From: a virus
Direction: 5' to 3' (one strand)
DNA length: 64,000 bases
IMG/VR virus record: IMGVR_UViG_3300034374_008984
Location: 1-64,000 of that record
Shown: positions 14,316 to 22,255 of the stretch, piece by piece
Numbering within the stretch: the stretch's first letter is position 1
How the letters are laid out: every line of letters starts with the position of its first letter
Translations under genes and position numbers: made by a program
The notes under the pieces: model-generated
Seen by the model: only the letters and a program-made list of their open reading frames with translations
Told to the model about the DNA's origin: nothing
Databases searched by the model: none

Positions 14316-14883
14316 CTACGCATGCAACAACGGACTGTTTGCCGTAGAGACAACATCCGAAGCCAACGGATACCCGGCCAACTTGCGCCAAGCCCTCACA
14401 TTCGACACCATTACAGACCTTTTAGTTTGCTCCGATGAACTGACCAAATCAGGGCATTCCGTCACGGAGCTTTTGCTCCACAAGCGGGACGGCTGGCAGC
14501 TTTGGCACAGGAGAGCCACAAGTATCGACCATAGAATGTTCCGAAAGGCAACAGACAGCGAATCTGTTTTGGAGGTCAACATATCCGATGATGACAACGA
14601 GGTGGCTTTCGACCTGATTGCACAGGGCCGGACATTCACCGACCTCGAGGAGATGAGAAGGGCAATCGATAACGTGGAAACCTTCAAAGACGAACTGGAG
14701 AACATCCTCTCAGAAGTTGAGGACAAGGGACTGACAGAGGCCACCGTGTTCTATGACCCAAACAACTACGCTATCAGGTATTGGGCCGACAACGAGACCA
14801 TAGGATACAGCCATGACACCCACACCTACCAAGTGGCCCTGATGGTGGACTGGAAAGAAGAGGACGAGGAGGACAACGATTGA
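14290..14883 (+). CDS. Hypothetical early protein, acidic C-terminus
   Basis: The ATG after AACACC starts a 197-residue protein overlapping the previous gene by 26 bases. It has a mixed alpha/beta N-terminus, a helix with an acidic face (VETFKDELENILSEVEDKG), and a very acidic end (DWKEEDEEDND). Acidic tails often mediate contact with basic proteins or mimic DNA. No family is recognised. Confidence 0.6.
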   Translation: MNNNSRTLDYACNNGLFAVETTSEANGYPANLRQALTFDTITDLLVCSDELTKSGHSVTELLLHKRDGWQLWHRRATSIDHRMFRKATDSESVLEVNISDDDNEVAFDLIAQGRTFTDLEEMRRAIDNVETFKDELENILSEVEDKGLTEATVFYDPNNYAIRYWADNETIGYSHDTHTYQVALMVDWKEEDEEDND

Positions 14884-14915
14884 CAGACATGGTTGACACG
14901 CTACGCGGTTGACCG

Positions 14916-14944
14916 GGGCGGGACAACGGTTGAGACACCCGCCC
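14916..14944 (+). ncRNA. GC-rich hairpin in a 5' leader
   Basis: GGGCGGG (14916-14922) pairs with CCCGCCC (14938-14944) around a 15-base loop, then an A/C-rich leader follows. No T run is present. It fits the hairpin-plus-leader pattern of this region. Confidence 0.5.
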
Positions 14945-14984
14945 GAAACCACACCTTAACCAAACAACCCAAAAACAACCAACA

Positions 14985-15476
14985 ATGAGAGCAGAAATCA
15001 ATTTCACCCGAAAGGGCAACTACATCGGGCGCAGCGGACACGCCACCATGCACGGCCTTGATATACTGACAACGACCAACCAACGGAACGTTGTGCTGTC
15101 CCCTATAAACAGCCGAGGCCCAGCACAGTCAACATTCTACGAGATCCCCAAAGAAGACATACCCAACATCGTAGAGGCATTGACCAACGCAATGGGGCAG
15201 GACTGGCCGAGGTATTTCCACGTAGGAACAGAAGACGGTGTATCGTTAGGAGTCATCCGAGGGAAAGACAACGATGAACTCAACACCAAGCTCCAACAAG
15301 CGCTTCTCAATGGACTTGCAGCGGAGGCCGTCAAGTACGAGAAAGTTGACTTTAAGTTTTGGGAGAAGGAACATTCGACCGATGTTGAAGTGAGCTGGCT
15401 CCCGAACGGTAGCGGATTGGGCGACATCCTCAAACAGAAACGAATAGTAATCACCTACACATTCATGCAGCCATGA
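14985..15476 (+). CDS. Hypothetical early protein
   Basis: A 163-residue protein, MRAEINFTRKGNYIGRSGHA. It has a beta-rich first half, a helix (EDIPNIVEALTNAMGQDWP), and a Gly/Ser loop (WLPNGSGLGDILKQKR) near the end. The mixed fold might be an enzyme, but no catalytic motif is recognised. Its stop overlaps a possible upstream start of the next gene. Confidence 0.6.
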   Translation: MRAEINFTRKGNYIGRSGHATMHGLDILTTTNQRNVVLSPINSRGPAQSTFYEIPKEDIPNIVEALTNAMGQDWPRYFHVGTEDGVSLGVIRGKDNDELNTKLQQALLNGLAAEAVKYEKVDFKFWEKEHSTDVEVSWLPNGSGLGDILKQKRIVITYTFMQP

Positions 15477-15604
15477 ACCACGAACAGACAACCACCGCAC
15501 AGGCACACCGAACAAGGTCCGAGGCCAAGTTCTCAGAGATGTTCTTTCGGGCAGCATCCCGCGCAAAAAGTATTCACCAACAATCCAAAAAACCAACAAC
15601 CAAC

Positions 15605-16099
15605 ATGAAAAAACAACTTCTGACAATCGCAGCCGCAGTCGTAGTAACAGTTTCCACCGCATCGGGTCAGTGCGACCGGCTCACGACCGTGACCCACGAC
15701 AAATTCACGGGAAAGAGCACCGCATCAGGTGCTGACTATATCGTGGTCAGCGAAGACGGCATCAATGGAGTGGCATTCCTGTTCGTTTACGGGGAAAAGT
15801 CGCTGATACTTTCGGGCAAGATCTACGGGCCGAGTGCCTGTATAGATGACAAGGCCAAGATCTACCTCCTGTTCACGGACGGTTCCAGATTGACAATCCC
15901 TAATCAGGGAAAATTCAACTGCGATCGGAACTTCAGCCACTTCTTCTTCAATCCGGAGCGGTCGGACATCCTCTCTCAGCTACGGACAAAGACCATCGAA
16001 GCGCTTCGGGCAGAGACCGCGAAAGGCTCCGTCACCGAGGACGTTCCGAGCGATAAGGCCAACGACATCAGGGAAACGATCAACTGCCTTCTGAAATAA
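15605..16099 (+). CDS. Secreted protein with signal peptide
   Basis: Starting at the ATG after CCAACAACCAAC gives a 164-residue protein with signal peptide MKKQLLTIAAAVVVTVSTAS and likely cleavage before GQC. An in-frame ATG at 15473 would add 44 polar residues ahead of the signal and is less likely. The mature part is mixed alpha/beta with Cys at several positions (GQCDRL, SACIDD, NFNCD-like, INCLL), possibly disulfide-bonded. Function unknown; it is one of three secreted proteins in the region. Confidence 0.6.
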   Translation: MKKQLLTIAAAVVVTVSTASGQCDRLTTVTHDKFTGKSTASGADYIVVSEDGINGVAFLFVYGEKSLILSGKIYGPSACIDDKAKIYLLFTDGSRLTIPNQGKFNCDRNFSHFFFNPERSDILSQLRTKTIEALRAETAKGSVTEDVPSDKANDIRETINCLLK

Positions 16100-16123
16100 C
16101 CAACCAACCAACAAACAGAAAAC

Positions 16124-16405
16124 ATGAAAACATACGTGATAGTAAAACGAGAGTATCAGTACGGACTGGCCAAGAAACTTAACGCGATGGGCGTCAGCAC
16201 CTCACAGGTGGTTGACACCGTGAAGGGAACCCTTGAAGATGCCGGTCGGGCATTGCTCGATAGGCTGCGTGACAACGAGCTTCGTGTAGATGGAGACACC
16301 TACTACACACAGGTCAAAGGCGAGTTCATTCCCGCATTCACAGTAGGACAGGACCACTGCGAGGTAGATGAACTGTGGTCCGAGTTCACTATTGCAGAAG
16401 CATAA
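16124..16405 (+). CDS. Hypothetical early protein
   Basis: A 93-residue protein, MKTYVIVKREYQYGLAKKLN. The start is beta-rich, followed by a helix (STSQVVDTVKGTLEDAGRAL) and an acidic C-terminus. It lies between two secreted proteins but has no signal peptide, so it is presumably cytoplasmic. No family known to me. Confidence 0.6.
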   Translation: MKTYVIVKREYQYGLAKKLNAMGVSTSQVVDTVKGTLEDAGRALLDRLRDNELRVDGDTYYTQVKGEFIPAFTVGQDHCEVDELWSEFTIAEA

Positions 16406-16440
16406 GCATAAACCAACAATCCAAAAAACCAACAAAAGCC

Positions 16441-16764
16441 ATGAAAAAGTACACCCTCAACATCCCCGCCAACACCCGTTCGACAACCCTCCGCGTGATT
16501 GCGGTAGCACTTCTGGGCATTGCCATGACAGCGGCCTCCGCCAACAATTCCACCGCACAGACCGTCACCGTCGACCAACACGGGAACCTCCACGAGAAGC
16601 CCCGACAGGTGGCCGTGACAGACAGCCTGACAGGCCGAACCTTCACAGACGCGAAGGGGAATGTCCACGATGTCTTCAAAGGAGCCAAGAACGCACTCTA
16701 CATCGGAGTGATCTCCAAGAACGGGAACTACTATCGCAGGTACCTGAAAGTGGAGAATAATTAA
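16441..16764 (+). CDS. Small secreted protein, paralogue of 10695
   Basis: The start after ACAAAAGCC gives a 107-residue protein. After a polar start (MKKYTLNIPANTRSTTLR) comes a hydrophobic signal segment (VIAVALLGIAMTAASA). The C-terminus LYIGVISKNGNYYRRYLK parallels that of the 10695 protein; both have a Gly turn then Tyr-Tyr-Arg. The mature region contains GRTFTDAKGNVHDVFKG. A surface or periplasmic host-modifying role is inferred from secretion only. Confidence 0.65.
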   Translation: MKKYTLNIPANTRSTTLRVIAVALLGIAMTAASANNSTAQTVTVDQHGNLHEKPRQVAVTDSLTGRTFTDAKGNVHDVFKGAKNALYIGVISKNGNYYRRYLKVENN

Positions 16765-16772
16765 AGGAGTTT

Positions 16773-16803
16773 TTTTTCGATCTCTAAAAAGTAACTACAT
16801 TCG
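16773..16803 (+). promoter_or_regulatory. Weak promoter candidate
   Basis: A T run at about 16771-16778 and TACATTCG at 16796-16803 give a -7 element with one mismatch and a poor -33 element. It precedes the 16826 gene by about 23 bases. Confidence 0.35.
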
Positions 16804-16825
16804 CAACCTAATAACAACGCAAGAC

Positions 16826-17062
16826 ATGGGACAGGGCAGAGAAACAGAATTGAGCAGGCTCAAGAGGCTTGCCAACGAGTGGCAGATAAAGTGCCGAATA
16901 GCAGACTCAAAAGAAGAGACACCCGATAGCGAACACACGGCAGAGCGCAACGGACACGCGGCATGGGTGCAATTCGTGGCAAGCAAGATGCAGCCCAACT
17001 GCCCGTACCCGAAGGGGTCTGTGCAAGAGGTTGCATGGAGAAGGGGCTGGAACAAGGGATAA
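16826..17062 (+). CDS. Hypothetical protein
   Basis: A 78-residue protein, MGQGRETELSRLKRLANEWQ, helical in the first 45 residues, then AAWVQFVASKMQPNCPYPKG and a basic end (EVAWRRGWNKG). The Trp pattern near the end is reminiscent of short protein-binding tails. First gene after the weak 16773 promoter. Function unknown. Confidence 0.6.
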   Translation: MGQGRETELSRLKRLANEWQIKCRIADSKEETPDSEHTAERNGHAAWVQFVASKMQPNCPYPKGSVQEVAWRRGWNKG

Positions 17063-17084
17063 AGCAATCAAAACCAACCGAAAA

Positions 17085-17387
17085 ATGATCACTTTGAAAG
17101 ACATCGACAAGGCCAACTTCGCAACGGCCATCGGCTACAACACGAAAGTGAACAAGCTGTGCAGGAGACTGTACAAGATGGTTCCAGAAGAGGGTGACGG
17201 GATAACACTCGTCTCCGCCCGCGTGGCCGTACCCAACACGACCCTCGGCCAGGTCGCTCGACTGGTGCAGGTGGAGGCATCCAAGAGAACGGCCTCTGTA
17301 GGGTATGATCGCGCAGAGGAACACTTCCTTGAGATCAAGGTCGGGGAGGCCGTTGTAGAGGTTTTTTGCATCGTAGAAAAGAATTGA
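17085..17387 (+). CDS. Hypothetical protein
   Basis: The ATG after AACCGAAAA is chosen. The 100-residue product MITLKDIDKANFATAIGYNT is mixed alpha/beta with KLCRRLYKMVPEEGDGITLV, a GQVARLVQVEASKRTASVGY middle and a beta end (EAVVEVFCIVEKN). The next gene follows after three bases. Nothing identifies a function. Confidence 0.6.
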   Translation: MITLKDIDKANFATAIGYNTKVNKLCRRLYKMVPEEGDGITLVSARVAVPNTTLGQVARLVQVEASKRTASVGYDRAEEHFLEIKVGEAVVEVFCIVEKN

Positions 17388-17390
17388 GAC

Positions 17391-17765
17391 ATGTCAAAAG
17401 AACTCAACCAATTCGCAATAACGGTTTCCAAAGGGGCGGCCAACACAAGCCCCTCCGCAATCCTCTACATAAAGGAGGGCGCGGCTGAAGTCCTCCTCCA
17501 ATACCCCCGACAGGAACTCATGTACATGACCGAGGAAGGGGACGAGGAGGACAAGGACGGGGAATACCCCGACAGGTACTTCGTTGCGGTCGTCCCCGAA
17601 TCAAGCCCATTCGAGGGCCGGATAATGTCTCGCGATAAGAGGCGCAACGGGGCATACCGTTCGGCAGTACCGGCAGAGCTGTTCCCGATCGGCACCTACA
17701 TCATGAGCCAACACCCGGAACACATTGACGGAGTGGACTGGTTTGAACTTACGCCCGAAAAATAG
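17391..17765 (+). CDS. Hypothetical acidic protein
   Basis: A 124-residue protein starting MSKELNQFAITVSKGAANTS. A central acidic stretch (EEGDEEDKDGEYPD) is followed by beta segments (RYFVAVVPESSPFEGR). Several adjacent aromatic and Pro residues suggest a compact domain near the end. It precedes the strong promoter at 17787. Function unknown. Confidence 0.6.
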   Translation: MSKELNQFAITVSKGAANTSPSAILYIKEGAAEVLLQYPRQELMYMTEEGDEEDKDGEYPDRYFVAVVPESSPFEGRIMSRDKRRNGAYRSAVPAELFPIGTYIMSQHPEHIDGVDWFELTPEK

Positions 17766-17786
17766 TCGTCCTATTAAAAGATTTCT

Positions 17787-17817
17787 TTTGCAGGACTTAA
17801 AATAAGTGTTACCTTTG
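17787..17817 (+). promoter_or_regulatory. Bacteroidota-type promoter for recombination genes
   Basis: TTTG at 17787-17790, 19 bases, TACCTTTG at 17810-17817, an almost perfect match. It lies 20 bases before the 17838 gene and should drive the coiled-coil protein, SSB and recombination module. Confidence 0.8.
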
Positions 17818-17837
17818 GCGTCACGCACACGCACCCG

Positions 17838-18383
17838 ATGAACAGCACAGCAGAAACATATAACCAAGGACAGATAGAAGATGCTCAGAAGGATATTTCC
17901 CGACTGACATCCGAGGTAGAGTATCTGACAGCGGCCCTTGCAGACATTCAAACAAAGTCGCATGGGGAGGTGGCTGTTCTGCGAACCCGCTTGAAGGAGC
18001 TGAAAGAGGAGTCTGATTCCGAGTCCGACATCAACGAGCTTCTGAGGATGAAGGACGAGATGAATGCCATCTGCTTTACCTTGCAGGAGAACGAGGCCGC
18101 GTATAATCGAATGAGACTACAGAGCGAGCACTTCTACAAGGAGTCCGAGAGGAAGCTGATAGAGAAGTTGTCTGAGGCAATGGCTGTGAACAGGGCGGAG
18201 GTCAAGGCAAAGCTGACCACGCTGGAGGTCCGCAAGATGCACATTGACGCGGCTGCCCTGTACGAGGACTTCAAGGGACTGAGGTTCGTTGCCAAGGAAT
18301 CCGTTGAGGGAATCCAACAGAGGGTGGCCGTGTTGAGGAGAGATGAGGAGGTGTCCCGGATGAGGGAATCAAGTCACGCATAG
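17838..18383 (+). CDS. Coiled-coil protein before SSB
   Basis: A 181-residue protein that is almost entirely predicted coiled coil: repeated Leu/Ile heptads from residue 15 to 150 (KDISRLTSEVEYLTAALADI). Many Glu and Lys residues alternate. It is the first gene after the strong promoter and just before the SSB gene, so a role in the recombination complex or host interaction is plausible. Coiled coils alone give no function. Confidence 0.6.
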   Translation: MNSTAETYNQGQIEDAQKDISRLTSEVEYLTAALADIQTKSHGEVAVLRTRLKELKEESDSESDINELLRMKDEMNAICFTLQENEAAYNRMRLQSEHFYKESERKLIEKLSEAMAVNRAEVKAKLTTLEVRKMHIDAAALYEDFKGLRFVAKESVEGIQQRVAVLRRDEEVSRMRESSHA

Positions 18384-18447
18384 AGCAATCAATCAAAACC
18401 AAACCATAAACCATAAACCCGCCTACAAGGCACAAAACCAAGAACCG

Positions 18448-19290
18448 ATGAGCGCATTGAAAGTTCCATCAAGAAACAGTGAGGGCACCGCAGTCCTTGA
18501 GCATCCGTCCCGTTACAGGGTCTCCTTCAAAGGGGATACAGGGGAATTCGAGGTGTACGACAAGAGCACCAAAGAGAAACAGCGCATTTCGCACGACAAG
18601 TTCGTGTTCATGCCACTCATTCGCACCGCAGGGGCCTCCGGCTACTATCAACCCGCAAACATGGGGTACTGGTCGAACGAGATTCAGGACAGCCGCACCG
18701 ACATCCTCGAAGTGAAGGGTAACGATGGGAGCACTTTCTGCAAGGGCCTCTGGAAGGAGATCAAAGAGCAGTGCAACGCCCGCAAGATCGAGTTTATCGG
18801 GAACCTGTACGCAGCAGTCAAGATCAGTGGCAATTATGAGATTGCCGTCATAGAACTGAAGACCACTTCTCTGGTCGCCTTCGGGGAGTTCGCCAAGAAG
18901 TTGGCATCGGAGAAGGGGAAATCCAATGCCATTTACAACGTGGCTGTAAGGGTTTCCGCACTCACCCCGAAGAAAAACGGAAGCGTGAACTATGTCGTGC
19001 CCACATTCACGGCACAAGAGGTGTCACCGCAGGGCATGGAGGCAAGTGGCAAACTCGCGGACACCTGCATAGCGTACCTCGAAGGGTACTTCTCAGAACA
19101 AGAGGAGGCTCAGGCAGCAGCACCCGCAGCGTCAGTCCCCGTCCAAGCACCCCAAGCAACGGCAGCCCCCGCGCAAGTACCCGCACAACAAGCCCCGCCA
19201 CCGCCCATGGAGGAGGACCTTACAGCAATGTACGGAGAGGATCCCCTTGCGGGAGGCATCGACTTGGGAGGAGACGAATTGCCGTTCTGA
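18448..19290 (+). CDS. ssb: Single-stranded DNA-binding protein
   Basis: A 280-residue protein. The first 200 residues are beta-rich with conserved-looking aromatic residues, as expected for an OB-type fold. A Pro/Ala/Gln-rich linker (residues about 218-250) leads to an acidic tail ending GIDLGGDELPF, the hallmark C-terminal tip of SSB proteins (compare DDDIPF) used to recruit partner enzymes. It is longer than bacterial SSB. It lies upstream of a coiled-coil protein and a RecB-like nuclease, which fits a phage recombination and replication module. Confidence 0.7.
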   Translation: MSALKVPSRNSEGTAVLEHPSRYRVSFKGDTGEFEVYDKSTKEKQRISHDKFVFMPLIRTAGASGYYQPANMGYWSNEIQDSRTDILEVKGNDGSTFCKGLWKEIKEQCNARKIEFIGNLYAAVKISGNYEIAVIELKTTSLVAFGEFAKKLASEKGKSNAIYNVAVRVSALTPKKNGSVNYVVPTFTAQEVSPQGMEASGKLADTCIAYLEGYFSEQEEAQAAAPAASVPVQAPQATAAPAQVPAQQAPPPPMEEDLTAMYGEDPLAGGIDLGGDELPF

Positions 19291-19301
19291 GGATACTACA
19301 C

Positions 19302-19393
19302 AGGGATGCGGCATTGGGTCACCGCTTGTAGCTACCATCCAAGCAAACTGCGCGGGGGAATTGAGTGGTCGGGTTCGACTCCCGGCATCCCTT
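19302..19393 (+). tRNA. tRNA-like element, anticodon unclear
   Basis: The 3' part has a textbook T arm: TCGGG, TTCGACT, CCCGG (19369-19385), followed by CATCCCT, which pairs fully with AGGGATG at 19302-19308. The D-arm region can form GCGG/CCGC. No proper 7-base anticodon loop is found; GCTTG/CAAGC encloses an 11-base loop. The 5' strand can instead pair with CATCC at 19336-19340. It may be a decayed tRNA, a class II variant or a tRNA-mimic regulator between SSB and the next gene. Confidence 0.35.
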
Positions 19394-19423
19394 CTACAAT
19401 TAACCATCAAAAACCAATCTGAC

Positions 19424-19843
19424 ATGAGTATCACAATCGAACAAGTAGAAGAGTTCTTCTCCAACAGAGCCCTTGACGTGGCCGAGGGCATGGCCGACCC
19501 GATGGACGTCTATGCTGAACTTTCCCGCACAGAGAAACTGACCGAGGCTTTGAAGAAGGCCGTGAAGGAGGAGGCTATGGCGCAGGCACTTGAGCATGGG
19601 GCCGATAAGGAGAAGGTGGCCTACCATGGGCACACATTCGAGGTCAGAAAGGGCCGTTCCATGTACTCCTTCAAGCACATCGAGTCGTGGGCCAAGGCAG
19701 AGGAGGAGAAGAAGCGCATCGAGGAACTTGCAAAGATTGCCGCCAAGAAGAATGTGGAGGTGGCCGACACGGAGACAGGAGAGGTAATACCTCCCGCCCA
19801 CGTCACCTACGCAGCGGACTCACTCATTGTATCACGCAATTAA
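19424..19843 (+). CDS. Helical protein of the recombination module
   Basis: The ATG after ATCTGAC starts a 139-residue protein. It is helical, with MSITIEQVEEFFSNRALDVA and a long basic/acidic helix (AKAEEEKKRIEELAKIAAKK). A middle segment VAYHGHTFEVRKGRSMYSFK is beta-like. The position between SSB and the nuclease suggests a recombination cofactor. The pattern recalls Gp157-like phage proteins, but I am not certain. Confidence 0.55.
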   Translation: MSITIEQVEEFFSNRALDVAEGMADPMDVYAELSRTEKLTEALKKAVKEEAMAQALEHGADKEKVAYHGHTFEVRKGRSMYSFKHIESWAKAEEEKKRIEELAKIAAKKNVEVADTETGEVIPPAHVTYAADSLIVSRN

Positions 19844-19846
19844 GCC

Positions 19847-19993
19847 ATGAAAGCGTTATTAGGATTCACTATCGGGATGGGGATGATTGGCGTAGTCTTC
19901 AATATGATTGATGGAAACACAATGGCTGCCGTATGGGCTTTTGCATCAACTCTGCTGCTCATAAGCCGTCTCGCAAGAGAATACAGAAATTGA
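19847..19993 (+). CDS. Small two-TM membrane protein
   Basis: A 48-residue protein with hydrophobic segments MKALLGFTIGMGMIGVVFNM and MAAVWAFASTLLLISR, separated by IDGNT. It starts three bases after the upstream stop. It is probably an inner-membrane hairpin. Such small phage membrane proteins often modify host functions; the specific role is unknown. Confidence 0.5.
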   Translation: MKALLGFTIGMGMIGVVFNMIDGNTMAAVWAFASTLLLISRLAREYRN

Positions 19994-20196
19994 ACGAGTA
20001 CAAGGCCAATCCTCTCCTGTTCATCAACACGTTCCTCCGCAGAGCGCACGAGCCGTATGTCTCAGAGGAGCAGTACATGAAGGTAGCGAAGGGGAAACCC
20101 AACGTGTATGACCTGAGATGGCAAGTGAGAGTGAGGAAGAATTTTTTCGACAACCAACAAGACAACAGTGGTCATGGCAGCCAAGAAAAAAGCTGA
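19990..20196 (+). CDS. Small basic protein, TTG start proposed
   Basis: The proposed TTG start overlaps the previous stop. An ATG 57 bases upstream would overlap the membrane protein more deeply. The 68-residue product is basic (LRRAHEPYVS, LRWQVRVRKNFFDNQ) and its end overlaps the start of the next gene by 23 bases. An unusual start codon and two overlaps make this call uncertain. Confidence 0.45.
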   Translation: MNEYKANPLLFINTFLRRAHEPYVSEEQYMKVAKGKPNVYDLRWQVRVRKNFFDNQQDNSGHGSQEKS

Positions 20197-21505
20197 ACAA
20201 GCAGAATCGGTAACGCAGGAATCCTTCGCTCTTACCGTGGTGAAGGTAGAACTTGACAAGAACATCCCTCAAGACCTGTGTAATGAGCTGACGGGGGCGT
20301 TCTTTCCGATATACCGGCAGATGCAAGACCTTGAGGCCGAGTACGAGGCCATAACAGGGGCAGATGTGACCGTACACACGAACAAGATCTCCAAACAGGC
20401 CCGCGAGTTGCGCCTCAAATACAAGTCCCTGCGAGGGGTCAAGGGATTGAAGGGCGTACACGAGGAAAAAAAGGAGTTTTACCGTAGCGTAGGTAGCGCG
20501 ATTGACGCCCTCGAAAGGGAAGGTCGATTAGCGGCCCTCGCAAGGGAGGAGAAATTGGAAGAGATCGAGAAGTTCCACGAGAGGCAACTTCAAGAGACCC
20601 GAGCGGAGGAATTGCAGCCGTACCTCCTCGAAGGTCAGGAGATGCGTAAAGACCTCGGCACCATGAACGAGGACGATTGGGAAATCGTCTTCATGGGACA
20701 ACGGACGAAGTTCCAAGAGGCGACAGAGAAGGAGGCCAAGAGAGAGTTGAGACGGAAGCGCATCGAAGAAGCCTCGAAATACGCCCTCTACATAGAGGAC
20801 TTCGACAGCATCCAGTGGGAGGGTCTGCCGGAGAAAACCTACAACAGCCTCCTGAAAGAGGCCAAGGACGCGCACGAGGAAAGGGAAGCGGCAAGGTTAA
20901 AGGCTGAGGCCGAGGCCAAGAGACTCCAAGAGGAGGCTGATGCACGGGAGGCCGCGCACAAGGCAGAACTTGAAAAGAAGGCCGCAGAGGAGATTGAGAG
21001 ACAGCGCAAGTTCAGTTCCAGAGTAGCGTCCGTCAAAGGGGGTGAGCTGAGAGAGGACGGCATCTACTACAAGGACAAGAGGATCTACACAATGAAGTCG
21101 CTGCAAGAGAAACCTGACGAGGATTTCGCCAAGTTCTTGCAGGCACACCTCGAACGATATAACGCAGATTTTCAAGCCGAGGCTGACAAGAAGGCCGCAG
21201 AGGAGGCCGCGAGAAAGGCTCAGATAGAGGAAGCGGCAAGGGTCGCAGCGGAGAACGCCCGCTTGCAGGCCGAGAAGGATGCCATCGAGAAGGCCCGCAA
21301 GGAGGCCGAGGAGAAGATGGCCGCGCAGAGAGCCGGGGCGGATGCCAAGAAATCGGCACCCGACAGGGATAAACTGAAGGAGTTCCGAGATGAGTTGGCC
21401 GGGTTGGGATACCCTGTGTGCAGCACCGAGTCAGGGAGGATTATTGTGGAAAATTTGCAGAAGCACATTGCGAAGGCCGTAGAGTACATTGATAGGAACA
21501 TTTGA
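20174..21505 (+). CDS. Long coiled-coil protein of the recombination module
   Basis: The ATG six bases after an in-frame GTG gives 443 residues. An N-terminal domain (residues 1-110) is followed by two long Ala/Glu/Lys/Arg coiled coils (about 110-280 and 330-395), with a basic insert (FSSRVASVKGGELREDGIYY) between them and a C-terminal alpha/beta segment (FRDELAGLGYPVCSTESGRI). Layout and position just before a RecB-like nuclease resemble DUF1351-type phage proteins linked to recombination. Function inferred from context only. Confidence 0.55.
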   Translation: MAAKKKAEQAESVTQESFALTVVKVELDKNIPQDLCNELTGAFFPIYRQMQDLEAEYEAITGADVTVHTNKISKQARELRLKYKSLRGVKGLKGVHEEKKEFYRSVGSAIDALEREGRLAALAREEKLEEIEKFHERQLQETRAEELQPYLLEGQEMRKDLGTMNEDDWEIVFMGQRTKFQEATEKEAKRELRRKRIEEASKYALYIEDFDSIQWEGLPEKTYNSLLKEAKDAHEEREAARLKAEAEAKRLQEEADAREAAHKAELEKKAAEEIERQRKFSSRVASVKGGELREDGIYYKDKRIYTMKSLQEKPDEDFAKFLQAHLERYNADFQAEADKKAAEEAARKAQIEEAARVAAENARLQAEKDAIEKARKEAEEKMAAQRAGADAKKSAPDRDKLKEFRDELAGLGYPVCSTESGRIIVENLQKHIAKAVEYIDRNI

Positions 21506-21519
21506 AAAGATTTGAGCAG

Positions 21520-22254
21520 ATGAACACCTACTCCTTCAGCAGACTCACATCGTGGCACACCTGCAAGGGTGCATGGAAGAGGAACTACATCTTGGAAGAC
21601 AAGGGGGAGAATAATTGGTTCTCCCGTTTCGGCTCCCTCGGTCACCTCGTCTTTGAAAAGGTGGACAGGAAAGAGATAGCCCCCGAACAAGCACTTCAAG
21701 AGTGGACCTCAAGATACAAGGAAGCGGTACTTCTCGGTGCGGACACGCATGAGGTTCCTTGGATGATGAAGCGGTATAAAGGGGCTTGCGATTTCTTTTC
21801 GGGATTCACAGGGTGGCGCACCGATCCTGTATGGATTGAGGAACACATTGACATTGACAGGGGGACTTTCAGATTCCAAGGCTACGTTGACCGCCTCAGC
21901 ATCCTCCCGAGCGGGGACTACTCAATGCAGGACTACAAGAGCTCAAAGAGGTACGAGGGGAAAGAATTGAAGGAAAAGGCCCGGCAGATGTACCTCTACT
22001 CGGCAGCCGTGAATGAGCGCTTCGGGGTGTTCCCGAAGAATCTCATCTTCTTCCACTTCTTTCAGAACATCCCCGTCATAATCCCATTCAAAATGGACGA
22101 CTACTGGGAGGCATGGGATTGGGCCGCGAGGACAGTGGCTGAGATAGAGGCTTACGAAGACGACTACCCGCTGACCGATAACGGGTACTTCTGCAAGGCC
22201 ATCTGCAATTACAGGAACGATTGCCCCGTAGCGGCACAAAGCAAAAAAAACTGA
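21520..22254 (+). CDS. Cas4/AddB-like PD-(D/E)XK exonuclease
   Basis: The ATG is used rather than an in-frame TTG 18 bases upstream. The 244-residue protein has FSRLTSWHTCKGAW at the start, GSLGHLVFEKV, an FQGYVDRL segment with the first acidic ligand near residue 122, and MQDYKSSKR near 136, the D-x-K core of PD-(D/E)XK nucleases. Cys15 plus CxxxCxxxxxC near residues 226-236 would bind a 4Fe-4S cluster, as in Cas4 and AddB. It probably resects double-strand ends for phage recombination with the SSB. Confidence 0.75.
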   Translation: MNTYSFSRLTSWHTCKGAWKRNYILEDKGENNWFSRFGSLGHLVFEKVDRKEIAPEQALQEWTSRYKEAVLLGADTHEVPWMMKRYKGACDFFSGFTGWRTDPVWIEEHIDIDRGTFRFQGYVDRLSILPSGDYSMQDYKSSKRYEGKELKEKARQMYLYSAAVNERFGVFPKNLIFFHFFQNIPVIIPFKMDDYWEAWDWAARTVAEIEAYEDDYPLTDNGYFCKAICNYRNDCPVAAQSKKN

Positions 22255-22255
22255 C

